DNA of 5,699 nt from Nitratireductor sp. GTDB taxonomy: Bacteria; Pseudomonadota; Alphaproteobacteria; Rhizobiales; Rhizobiaceae. The position numbers were made by a program, and so were the translations under genes. Position 1 is the first letter of the stretch, and each line of letters opens with the position of its first letter. The stretch spans positions 1 to 5,699 of the forward strand of contig JAGRLQ010000243.1 in assembly GCA_020441735.1 (NCBI GenBank), in the 5' to 3' direction. A model generated the notes under the pieces. The model ran no database searches and was not told the origin of the DNA. It saw only the letters and a program-made list of their open reading frames with translations. This document shows, piece after piece, positions 1 to 5,249 of this stretch.

Positions 1-1017
1 ATGCCGATGTTCAAGGCGCTTGCCGCCTGCCCCGATGCGGTGGTGATCAGGCCCGACATGGCAAAATACGTTCGCGTCGGACGCGAGATCCGCGAAATGA
101 TGCGCGAACTGGCCCCGCTGGTAGAGCCGCTGTCGATCGACGAGGCGTTTCTCGACCTGTCCGGGACGGAGAAGTTGCACAAGGCCATTCCGGCGCTGAC
201 GCTGGCGCGCTTTGCAAAACGGGTCGAGGACGAACTCAAGCTGACCGTCAGTGTCGGGCTTTCCTATTGCAAGTTTCTCGCCAAGGTCGCTTCCGACCTC
301 GAAAAACCGAAAGGGTTTTCGGTGATCGGCGAAGCGGAAGCCTACGACTTCCTGCGCCGGCAACCGGTGTCGCTGTTCTGGGGCGTCGGGAAGCAAACCC
401 AGAAGATGCTGGCGCGTGACGGCATCACCGACATCGCTACCGTCCAGGACATGGAGGAAAGCGATCTGGTGCGCCGCTACGGCTCGATCGGCCAACGCAT
501 GGCGCGTCTTGCCCATGGCCGCGATGCCCGCACAATCTCGACCGGCATGGCGGCCAAGAGCATCAGCACGGAAACCACCTTCAACAGCGATATTTCCGAC
601 CCTGCGGAATTGACCCGGGTTGCAAGGCGGCTCTCGGAAAAGGTCTCGGCGCGGCTGAAGGACAAACACCTTGCCGGCCAAACGATTGTGCTGAAGTTGA
701 AGACGGCGGATTTCAAGACCCGCACGCGAAACCGCTCGCTACCCGATCCCACCCAGCTTGCCGACCGGATTTTCCGTACGGCCCTGCGCCTGCTTGAAAA
801 GGAAGCAGACGGCACGCCATTCCGTCTTCTGGGCGTCGGCGTGACGACGCTGTTGAGCGACGAGACTGCCGATCCGCAGGATCTGGTCGATACCGGTGCC
901 GTGCAGCGGGCAAAAGCCGAGCACGCCATGGACGACATCCGTCGCAAATTCGGCGACAAGGCAGTTGAACTGGGCCTGACCTTTCGGGACCGGCGCAAAC
1001 CGCCAAAGGCAAACTAG
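1..1017 (+). CDS. dinB: DNA polymerase IV (Y-family translesion polymerase), 5' end cut by window edge
   Basis: Error-prone Y-family polymerase that extends DNA past lesions during the SOS or stress response. The 338 visible residues contain the palm motif SIDEAFLD (45-52), with D47 and E48 matching catalytic D103/E104 of E. coli Pol IV. The fingers/palm stretch VGLSYCKFLAKVASD follows (85-99), then a thumb helix-hairpin-helix around FWGVGKQTQKML (126-137) and a little-finger domain from about KSISTETTF (186-194) to residue 283. The ATG at base 1 is almost certainly an internal Met: the E. coli numbering offset implies at least 55 N-terminal residues lie upstream, including the first catalytic Asp (DxDAFYA-type motif). 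From family knowledge, alphaproteobacterial homologues often also carry a Cys-rich N-terminal extension, not visible here. I see no canonical QLxLF clamp-binding peptide at the C-terminus, which ends LGLTFRDRRKPPKAN. The stop is TAG at 1015-1017. It converges on the eipB gene with 10 bases between stops and no terminator hairpin in that gap. Confidence 0.92.
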   Translation: MPMFKALAACPDAVVIRPDMAKYVRVGREIREMMRELAPLVEPLSIDEAFLDLSGTEKLHKAIPALTLARFAKRVEDELKLTVSVGLSYCKFLAKVASDLEKPKGFSVIGEAEAYDFLRRQPVSLFWGVGKQTQKMLARDGITDIATVQDMEESDLVRRYGSIGQRMARLAHGRDARTISTGMAAKSISTETTFNSDISDPAELTRVARRLSEKVSARLKDKHLAGQTIVLKLKTADFKTRTRNRSLPDPTQLADRIFRTALRLLEKEADGTPFRLLGVGVTTLLSDETADPQDLVDTGAVQRAKAEHAMDDIRRKFGDKAVELGLTFRDRRKPPKAN

Positions 1018-1027
1018 CGCTTTAAGG

Positions 1028-1894
1028 TCAGTTCTCGATCCTGCAGTCGCTGTCGTCGAGGAACTCCAGCGCAACCAGCGAGCCACGCAGGGAATAATCC
1101 GGGTAGCGCATGACGAGCTTGCGCGAGATGCCCCCCTCATAAAGCAGGAAAGAGACCTCATAAACCGGCACCGGTTCGGTTGAATCTGTGTGGTTTTTCT
1201 TGAAGTAGCCGATGGTTACCGGCCAGGCCGGATCATCGGCCAGTTCCTCGATCGCCTTGACCTTTTCGCCCGGCAGCGGCTCGTCATAGGTTTTTGCCTC
1301 GCCGACGATGTTGGTCGTCTTGAGCACCTCGTCGGCGTCATCGCCACCGTCAAAGACATCAAGGCTGAAGAAATGGCGCCCTTCTCTGGCCCCCTCGATC
1401 ACCTTTACCAGATGGGAGGAAATGAAGTTGGCGGCTTCCAGTTCCACCTCACGCTCCTCTGGTGCGGCGAGGCTCACCTCCATCGTGCCACGGCGGTTGA
1501 CGGCAATGCCCTTGACCGTTCTATCAAGGCGGTCATCGACAAAGGATTTCGTCAGGAAAGAGTATTCGTTGCCATCCGGCGTCTCGTGGGAGGCGGTCTG
1601 CTGGTCGGTGGTGAAAATGTCGCCATTGGCGTTGATGCGCGAGACAAATCGGTAGTTGACGGAAATGCCGTCGCACTCGTCGCCCTTCATCTCGTAGACA
1701 ATGCGCCCGCTCATAGAGTTGATGCCGGAGCGATCGCTCGCCTTTTCAAGCTCGATCTCATAGATGGCGCGATGAGGTTTGAGGATTTCAAAGCCCACGG
1801 CATGGGCCGGCACCGCATTGAGCGTAGTGGCCAGGACGGCAGCGATGGATGCAGTGGAAACTGTGTATCGTTGTGGCATGTTTGATTTTTTCAT
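1028..1894 (-). CDS. eipB: Cell envelope integrity protein EipB family (DUF1849), periplasmic
   Basis: Exported protein of 288 residues. A signal peptide is visible: basic MKKSNMPQRY, a hydrophobic stretch SIAAVLATTLNAVPA, and an AHA site giving likely cleavage after residue 32. The mature protein begins VGFEILKPHRAIYEIEL and is rich in predicted beta strands, as in the beta-spiral fold described for Brucella EipB. Two cysteines remain after cleavage, C74 (GDECDG) and C284 (DSDCRIEN). They sit where the conserved disulfide of the family is found (C69-C278 in Brucella). Known role in Brucella: periplasmic factor for envelope stress resistance and virulence. The same role here is inferred. Start choice: ATG at 1894 follows a purine-rich GAGAGCGGGA stretch 4-9 bases away. 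An in-frame ATG at 1879 would give 283 residues and numbering closer to Brucella, but has no nearby ribosome-binding site. It is transcribed divergently from the phosphodiesterase gene and convergently with dinB. Confidence 0.88.
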   Translation of the reverse strand: MKKSNMPQRYTVSTASIAAVLATTLNAVPAHAVGFEILKPHRAIYEIELEKASDRSGINSMSGRIVYEMKGDECDGISVNYRFVSRINANGDIFTTDQQTASHETPDGNEYSFLTKSFVDDRLDRTVKGIAVNRRGTMEVSLAAPEEREVELEAANFISSHLVKVIEGAREGRHFFSLDVFDGGDDADEVLKTTNIVGEAKTYDEPLPGEKVKAIEELADDPAWPVTIGYFKKNHTDSTEPVPVYEVSFLLYEGGISRKLVMRYPDYSLRGSLVALEFLDDSDCRIEN

Positions 1895-2066
1895 GAATTC
1901 CCGCTCTCGCCGCTACCGCATTCCATTGAGCCTTCAGGATGTGGCAAAATTGGGTTGCACACAACGGCTTTCTCCGCCAATCCTGAGGCATCGACAATTC
2001 TGGTAAATGCCTTTCGCCCATGTCCGTTCCATTTTCCCGCATTCAAATCGGCACGAGATTTCTGTC
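1895..2066. promoter_or_regulatory. Divergent intergenic region between eipB and the phosphodiesterase gene
   Basis: These 172 bases lie between two divergent start codons, so they should hold promoters in both directions. I could not assign a convincing -35/-10 pair on either strand: TTGCCA-like and GACAAT-like matches exist, but none has a good partner at 16-18 bases. The notable content is a long bulged inverted repeat, listed separately. An in-frame ATG at 2007 could move the right gene's start into this region, but no ribosome-binding site precedes it. Confidence 0.45.
1931..1988. repeat. Bulged inverted repeat in the divergent region
   Basis: Left arm TCAGGAT (1934-1940), then an unpaired G (1941), then TGGC (1942-1945). 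It is matched by right arm GCCA (1976-1979) and ATCCTGA (1980-1986). This gives 11 perfect pairs with one bulged base, extendable outward by a T-G wobble and a C-G pair. The 30-base interior contains a small GTTG/CAAC dyad (1954-1957 and 1962-1965). It could fold as a nested hairpin in RNA or act as paired DNA sites about four helical turns apart. Its function is unknown. Confidence 0.45.
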
Positions 2067-2816
2067 ATGACAAAGGCGTCAGCCAGTAATCCGGAGGCTG
2101 TCCGGTGGATCGGAGAGCGGCCCATTGCCCATCGCGGTCTTCATGATGTCTCACGCGGCATTTATGAGAACACGCTTTCAGCGGCCAGGGCCGCAATTGA
2201 GCACGGCTACGGCATCGAGGTCGATCTGCATCCTTCGAAAGACGGCGTGCCGATGGTGTTTCATGACAACATTCTCGACCGGCTGACGGGAGAAACCGGC
2301 AATTTCCGCGACCGCACCGCGAAGGAACTGGCTTCAATCGCCATCGGCGGCTCAGCGGACCGCGTTCCCAGCCTCGCCGAACTGCTTGAGCTTTCCGCCG
2401 GCCAGACCGGCCTGGTGCTGGAACTCAAGGGGATTGCCGGGGAGGATGACGGGTTTGTTGCCGCCGTGCTCGAAGCGCTGTCGGGTTATCAGGGACCGGT
2501 CGCCATCATGTCGTTCAATCACTGGCTACTGAACGATGCCCGGGCGCTTGGCGCGGAAATGCCGGTTGGCCTGACGGCGGAAGGCAGCGACAAGCTGTAC
2601 GACGTACACACCGAAGCGGTTGCCGCCTACCGGCCCGATTTCGTTTCCTACGGCATCGAGGATATGCCGAACCGTTTCGTGCAGGAATTCCGCGGGAGCG
2701 GAAAGCCGGTGATCACCTGGACGGTGCGATCACCCGAGGCTGCGGCAAAAAGCGCGCTGTATGCCGATCAAATCACCTTTGAAGGCTTTCTGCCGCCTTT
2801 GCCGCCGGGAGATTAA
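2067..2816 (+). CDS. Glycerophosphodiester phosphodiesterase family protein, cytoplasmic UgpQ-like
   Basis: Hydrolyses glycerophosphodiesters (deacylated phospholipid headgroups) to glycerol-3-phosphate and an alcohol, using a divalent metal. With the ATG at 2067 the protein has 249 residues, a normal size for single-domain bacterial members. Family motifs appear in order: AHRG (H22, R23), ENTL (E34, N35), EVDLH (E51, D53, H55), SKDGVPMVFHD with the second catalytic histidine H66, LVLELK (E119, K121) as the later metal-binding strand, and TWTV (W218) near the end of the TIM barrel. No signal peptide is seen, so a cytoplasmic location is inferred. Start choice: ATG 2067 gives the usual short lead-in to the AHRG motif and has a weak GAG nine bases upstream. 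ATG 2007 would add 20 residues with no ribosome-binding site. It is first in a rightward run and ends 21 bases before the acyltransferase gene, which suggests cotranscription. The exact substrate cannot be read from sequence. Confidence 0.9.
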   Translation: MTKASASNPEAVRWIGERPIAHRGLHDVSRGIYENTLSAARAAIEHGYGIEVDLHPSKDGVPMVFHDNILDRLTGETGNFRDRTAKELASIAIGGSADRVPSLAELLELSAGQTGLVLELKGIAGEDDGFVAAVLEALSGYQGPVAIMSFNHWLLNDARALGAEMPVGLTAEGSDKLYDVHTEAVAAYRPDFVSYGIEDMPNRFVQEFRGSGKPVITWTVRSPEAAAKSALYADQITFEGFLPPLPPGD

Positions 2817-2837
2817 ACGCTAGGCTGATCAACAGAC

Positions 2838-4043
2838 ATGGACAGCCAGACCAGCTTTCGCATCCGGGTAATCTCCTCGATCAACGAGGTTGAAGCCGCC
2901 ACATGGGACCGGCTGGCGCAGGTGCGTGCCGATGGTGATGCAGGATACAATCCGTTCGTCTCCCACGCCTTCCTTTCTGCCCTCGAAGACTCGGGTTCCG
3001 CGGTGGCTGAAACCGGCTGGCTGGGCCAGCATCTGGTGCTGGAGGATGATGCCGGCAATGCGCTTGCCGCCCTGCCCTGTTATCTGAAAAACCACAGCCA
3101 GGGCGAATATGTCTTCGATCACGGCTGGGCGGATGCGTTCTACCGCGCCGGTGGCGAATATTACCCCAAGCTGCAATGTAGCGTGCCGTTTACCCCGGCA
3201 ACAGGACCGCGCCTCCTGACCGGGGATGCGCATAACCGCCAGGCACTGAGTTTTGCCCTGCTCAACGGATTGCAGCAGTTGACCGCGCGGATTGGCGCGT
3301 CGTCGGCCCACATCACCTTCATGCGGCCGGAAGAATGGAATACAGCACGCGACGCCGGCCTGCTGGCACGCACCGACCGGCAGTTTCACTGGTTCAACCG
3401 CGGCTACAATTCCTTCGACGCTTTTCTCGACGCCCTTTCCTCGCGCAAGCGCAAGAACATCCGCAAGGAGCGCAAGACGGCGCTTTCCGTGGATGGCCTG
3501 GAAATCAAGCATCTCACTGGCAGCGCGCTGAACGAGGCAGCCTGGGATGCGTTCTTTTCCTTCTACATGGATACCGGTTCGCGCAAATGGGGCAGCCCCT
3601 ATCTGACACGCACGTTCTTTTCGCTGGTCAGCGAACACATGGCGGACGATATTCTGCTGGTGATGGCGAAACGCGATGGCCGCTACATTGCCGGCGCGCT
3701 CAATTTCATTGGCAGCGATTGTCTCTACGGGCGGCATTGGGGCTGCACGGAGGATCATCCCTTCCTGCATTTCGAACTGTGCTATTATCAGGCGATCGAC
3801 TATGCGATTGCCCATGGCCTGGCGCGGGTGGAAGCCGGCGCCCAGGGCGAACACAAGCTGGCGCGGGGCTATGAGCCGGTAACAACCCATTCCGCACACT
3901 ACATCGCCAATGAGAGCCTGCGGCGGGCCGTCGCCGACTATCTTCAGTCGGAACGCCATCATGTGGAGATGGAGCAGGAAATCCTGCGCGATCATCTGCC
4001 CTTCCGGGAGGGCAATGACGGCATGAAAGACAACAAGGCGTGA
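2838..4043 (+). CDS. FemAB-like / GNAT-superfamily acyltransferase (DUF482, PF04339-type)
   Basis: Protein of 401 residues resembling the DUF482 (FemAB_like) family, related to Fem aminoacyltransferases and GNAT acetyltransferases. Motifs I recognise include YNPFVSHAFLSALE (37-50), YVFDHGWADAFYRAGGEYYP with KL..SVPFTPATGPRLL (91-127), a basic RKRKNIRKERK segment (203-213), SRKWGSPYLTRTFF (248-261), GALNFIGSDCLYGRHWGC (286-303) and FLHFELCYYQAI with EAGAQGEHKLARGYEP (309-347). The last is the most conserved block of the family and probably part of the acyl-donor/active-site region. No signal peptide or membrane segment is visible, so it should be cytosolic. The donor and acceptor substrates of the bacterial family are not established to my knowledge. 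A peptidoglycan-related role is only suggested by the Fem similarity. The start at 2838 is fixed within a few bases by an in-frame stop at 2826. The ribosome-binding site is poor (AGG about 13 bases upstream), consistent with translational coupling to the preceding gene. Confidence 0.85.
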   Translation: MDSQTSFRIRVISSINEVEAATWDRLAQVRADGDAGYNPFVSHAFLSALEDSGSAVAETGWLGQHLVLEDDAGNALAALPCYLKNHSQGEYVFDHGWADAFYRAGGEYYPKLQCSVPFTPATGPRLLTGDAHNRQALSFALLNGLQQLTARIGASSAHITFMRPEEWNTARDAGLLARTDRQFHWFNRGYNSFDAFLDALSSRKRKNIRKERKTALSVDGLEIKHLTGSALNEAAWDAFFSFYMDTGSRKWGSPYLTRTFFSLVSEHMADDILLVMAKRDGRYIAGALNFIGSDCLYGRHWGCTEDHPFLHFELCYYQAIDYAIAHGLARVEAGAQGEHKLARGYEPVTTHSAHYIANESLRRAVADYLQSERHHVEMEQEILRDHLPFREGNDGMKDNKA

Positions 4044-4063
4044 AACCGGCAGTGTGGGGCAGC

Positions 4064-4092
4064 TTGAACCGCTTTGTTCTTCTGCCCATAGT
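4064..4092 (+). promoter_or_regulatory. Candidate sigma-70-type promoter for the HIT gene
   Basis: TTGAAC (4064-4069) and CATAGT (4087-4092) are separated by 17 bases, each matching four of six consensus positions. Placed 39 bases before the HIT start codon, it would give a leader of about 30 bases. It is weak on sequence alone. Two near-identical 12-base direct repeats (AGTGTGGGGCAG at 4051, AGTGTGCAGCAG at 4090) flank it. Confidence 0.33.
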
Positions 4093-4120
4093 GTGCAGCA
4101 GGAAACCGTGAATTATCAAA

Positions 4121-4125
4121 GGGAG
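4121..4125 (+). promoter_or_regulatory. Ribosome-binding site that decides the HIT start
   Basis: GGGAG lies five bases before ATG 4131, an ideal Shine-Dalgarno placement. A TTG immediately upstream (4128) is in frame and could also be called as a start, but the ATG is the better choice. Confidence 0.75.
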
Positions 4126-4130
4126 AATTG

Positions 4131-4562
4131 ATGCCCGAGCCGTATGACGACAACAACATCTTTGCCAAGATCCTGCGTGGCGACCTGCCGAGCCACAAGG
4201 TCCACGAAGATGACGACACGCTGGTGATCATGGACATCATGCCGCGTGGCGATGGTCATTGCCTGGTACTGCCCAAGCGGGCCGCCCGCAACCTGCTTGA
4301 TGCCGATGACGGGATCATCGAAGCGGTCTCACGGACAACGGCAAAGATGGCGCGGGCCGTCGTCAAGGCCTTCGGCGCCGACGGGGTAACGGTTCAGCAG
4401 TTCAACGAGCCAGCCGGCGGACAAGTGGTCTTCCACCTGCATGTGCATGTCATCCCCCGTTTCGAGGGCGTGAGCCTGCGGCCCCATACCGGCGCCATGG
4501 CAGATCAGGACGTGCTTGCCGGGCATGCCGAGAAAATCCGCGCAACCCTGGCGGAAAGCTGA
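4131..4562 (+). CDS. HIT (histidine triad) family nucleotide-binding hydrolase, Hint-like
   Basis: Small cytosolic nucleotide hydrolase/transferase of 143 residues. The defining triad H-x-H-x-H appears as FHLHVHVIPR, with H102, H104 and H106. H104 corresponds to the nucleophilic central histidine of Hint proteins. Upstream elements fit the fold: FAKILRGDLPSHKVHEDD (11-28), the IMDIMPRGDGHCLVLPKR strand pair (33-50), and QQFNEPAGGQVV (89-100), where N92 and the Gly-Gln segment correspond to the phosphate-binding loop of Hint. Family members hydrolyse purine nucleoside phosphoramidates or AMP-lysine-type adducts. The physiological substrate here is not determinable. Length is typical. It follows the acyltransferase gene by 87 bases and has its own ribosome-binding site and possibly its own promoter, so an operon with the upstream genes is uncertain. 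It converges on the acidic-protein gene, with hairpins between them. Confidence 0.92.
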   Translation: MPEPYDDNNIFAKILRGDLPSHKVHEDDDTLVIMDIMPRGDGHCLVLPKRAARNLLDADDGIIEAVSRTTAKMARAVVKAFGADGVTVQQFNEPAGGQVVFHLHVHVIPRFEGVSLRPHTGAMADQDVLAGHAEKIRATLAES

Positions 4563-4578
4563 GACGGCAGCCGGATGT

Positions 4579-4609
4579 TGCCATCCCGGCACTTTGGCCG
4601 GGATCGGCA
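4579..4609. terminator. GC-rich hairpin between convergent genes, probable bidirectional terminator
   Basis: TGCC-ATCCCGGC pairs with GCCGGGAT-C-GGCA around the loop ACTTTG: 12 base pairs with one bulged C (4605). It begins 16 bases after the HIT stop. Neither side has a clear T-tract, so it is not a textbook intrinsic terminator. It may block 3' exonucleases or act with Rho. Its symmetry lets it serve both converging transcripts. Confidence 0.55.
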
Positions 4610-4615
4610 ATACCT

Positions 4616-4652
4616 AACAATATACTTCAAGAAATTACCTTAGTATGTTGTT
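4616..4652. repeat. AT-rich inverted repeat before the end of the acidic-protein gene
   Basis: AACAATATAC (4616-4625) and GTATGTTGTT (4643-4652) pair over ten positions, nine Watson-Crick plus one U-G wobble in the rightward RNA, with a 17-base loop. In the leftward RNA the wobble becomes an A-C mismatch, so the fold favours rightward transcripts. This stretch is markedly more AT-rich than its surroundings. It may be a second, weaker barrier behind the GC hairpin. Confidence 0.35.
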
Positions 4653-4664
4653 ATTACATTTGTT

Positions 4665-5036
4665 TCAGGAACTGGAAGATCCGTCGTCGACGCTGAGGAG
4701 TTCGGCCTCAAGACTGTCCTCAAGGGAAAATTCCTCGGCTGCAGGCGCAGTTTCTGCTACCGCTTCCGGTTCGTGCTGAACCTCGGAATTGGTTTCCACG
4801 GGGCTTTCCTCGGCAAGGATTTCGGCCTGCGGAGCCTCTTCGGCCGGCGCCTCCGCGGACGGCTCGGCTGCGGCCATTGCGCCCTCTGCCTCAAACGACT
4901 TTCTGAGATCGTCGATCAGCAGGTTGAGCGATGCCACCAGCTTGGCATCCGGGCTGCGCTCGATGGCAGCGCGGGCTTCTTCAAGCCGTTTTTCCGCGGC
5001 ATCGCGAATGCCGGCGAGTTGTTCCAGTTGTTCCAT
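4665..5036 (-). CDS. Small acidic protein with helical N-terminus and disordered Glu/Ala/Pro tail; function unknown
   Basis: I do not recognise a named family. The 123-residue product has two parts. Residues 1-46 (starting MEQLEQLAGIRDAAEKRLEE) are charged and amphipathic, likely forming a coiled coil or helical hairpin broken at RSPD (27-30). Residues 47-123 contain 22 Asp/Glu and no Lys or Arg, with many Ala and Pro, and end in DDGSSSS. That part is almost certainly disordered. There is no signal peptide, membrane segment or cysteine. The start is well supported: AGGGG lies eight bases before the ATG, and a promoter-like pair sits about 97-125 bases upstream. It lies downstream of clpA in the same orientation, but 213 bases and a probable terminator separate them, so it is likely its own transcription unit. 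Being an open frame with a good ribosome-binding site and biased composition argues that it is real. A scaffold, adaptor or protein-interaction role would be guesswork. Confidence 0.75.
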   Translation of the reverse strand: MEQLEQLAGIRDAAEKRLEEARAAIERSPDAKLVASLNLLIDDLRKSFEAEGAMAAAEPSAEAPAEEAPQAEILAEESPVETNSEVQHEPEAVAETAPAAEEFSLEDSLEAELLSVDDGSSSS

Positions 5037-5054
5037 GATTTATACCCCTTTTAA

Positions 5055-5094
5055 CCGGGCATGGCTGTCCCGGCTTTCGGCCCTTCACCGGCCG
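5055..5094 (-). promoter_or_regulatory. Two hairpins in the leader of the acidic-protein gene
   Basis: Reading leftward, CGGCC (5094-5090) pairs with GGCCG (5082-5078) across a 7-base loop. Then CCGGG (5073-5069) pairs with CCCGG (5059-5055) across a 9-base loop. The second ends five bases before the AGGGG ribosome-binding site (5049-5045). They could modulate translation or stabilise the mRNA. No known riboswitch was recognised. Confidence 0.35.
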
Positions 5095-5132
5095 CACTCA
5101 CTTTATTTTTTCGGCTTTTTTGACCGGAAGCT

Positions 5133-5161
5133 TATCTAGACGGTTTGGCCCTTCCTGCCAA
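5133..5161 (-). promoter_or_regulatory. Candidate sigma-70-type promoter for the acidic-protein gene
   Basis: On the minus strand TTGGCA (5161-5156, five of six consensus bases) is followed after 17 bases by TAGATA (5138-5133, three of six). A strong -35 with a loose -10 is common in alphaproteobacteria. Transcription would begin near 5126, leaving a leader of about 90 bases that includes two A-tracts and two hairpins. Confidence 0.42.
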
Positions 5162-5215
5162 GGGGCTTGCCTGCAAGCAGCACCTTGTCAGATGACAAAC
5201 TGTTTCAGTTGAAAC
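5159..5215. repeat. Cluster of three short 6-2-6 dyads
   Basis: Three perfect dyads follow one another: GCTTGC-ct-GCAAGC (5165-5178), TTGTCA-ga-TGACAA (5185-5198) and GTTTCA-gt-TGAAAC (5202-5215). Their centres are 20 and 17 bases apart. The first is also enclosed by CAAGG (5159-5163) and CCTTG (5183-5187), allowing a longer stem. The third shares an arm with the clpA terminator hairpin. They lie between clpA and the promoter of the acidic-protein gene. Confidence 0.5.
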
Positions 5216-5234
5216 CCGGCACTGCCGGGTTTCA
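5210..5234 (-). terminator. Probable clpA transcription terminator
   Basis: TGAAACCCGGC and GCCGGGTTTCA form a perfect 11-base-pair stem around a 3-base loop, beginning 15 bases after the clpA stop codon. In the clpA direction the stem ends GGGTTTCA, giving a short T run inside the stem but no long T-tract. Position and strength make it a terminator or 3'-end stabiliser with good likelihood. Confidence 0.65.
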
Positions 5235-5249
5235 GATCAGGTCTTCATT

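Noticed and set aside
477..998. A 173-codon minus-strand open frame inside dinB
   Set aside because: Ser/Arg-rich shadow translation of the dinB coding strand, with no plausible start signal.
1018..1027. Terminator between the convergent dinB and eipB genes
   Set aside because: The gap is only 10 bases and no hairpin could be found in it or in the adjoining coding ends.
1190..1885. A 231-codon open frame on the plus strand, antisense to eipB
   Set aside because: The eipB frame has a signal peptide, a ribosome-binding site and family motifs. The antisense product has none of these.
2007..2066. Upstream ATG extending the phosphodiesterase by 20 residues
   Set aside because: No ribosome-binding site precedes it, the added residues show no signal peptide, and the later ATG matches the usual family start.
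3335..3874. A 179-codon plus-strand open frame inside the acyltransferase gene in another frame
   Set aside because: His/Arg/Gly-rich composition typical of an out-of-frame reading. The overlapped gene is clearly the coding frame.
2829..3995. A 388-codon open frame on the minus strand, antisense to the acyltransferase gene
   Set aside because: It mirrors the GC-rich coding frame of a recognisable gene, has no family motif or coherent domain, and no separate ribosome-binding site. Long antisense frames are common in GC-rich genomes.
4128..4130. TTG one codon before the HIT ATG as the start
   Set aside because: The adjacent ATG is at better spacing from GGGAG and is the stronger initiator.
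5101..5123. T-rich tracts on the plus strand as an intrinsic terminator
   Set aside because: No plus-strand gene ends nearby. On the minus strand these are A-tracts in the leader of the acidic-protein gene.
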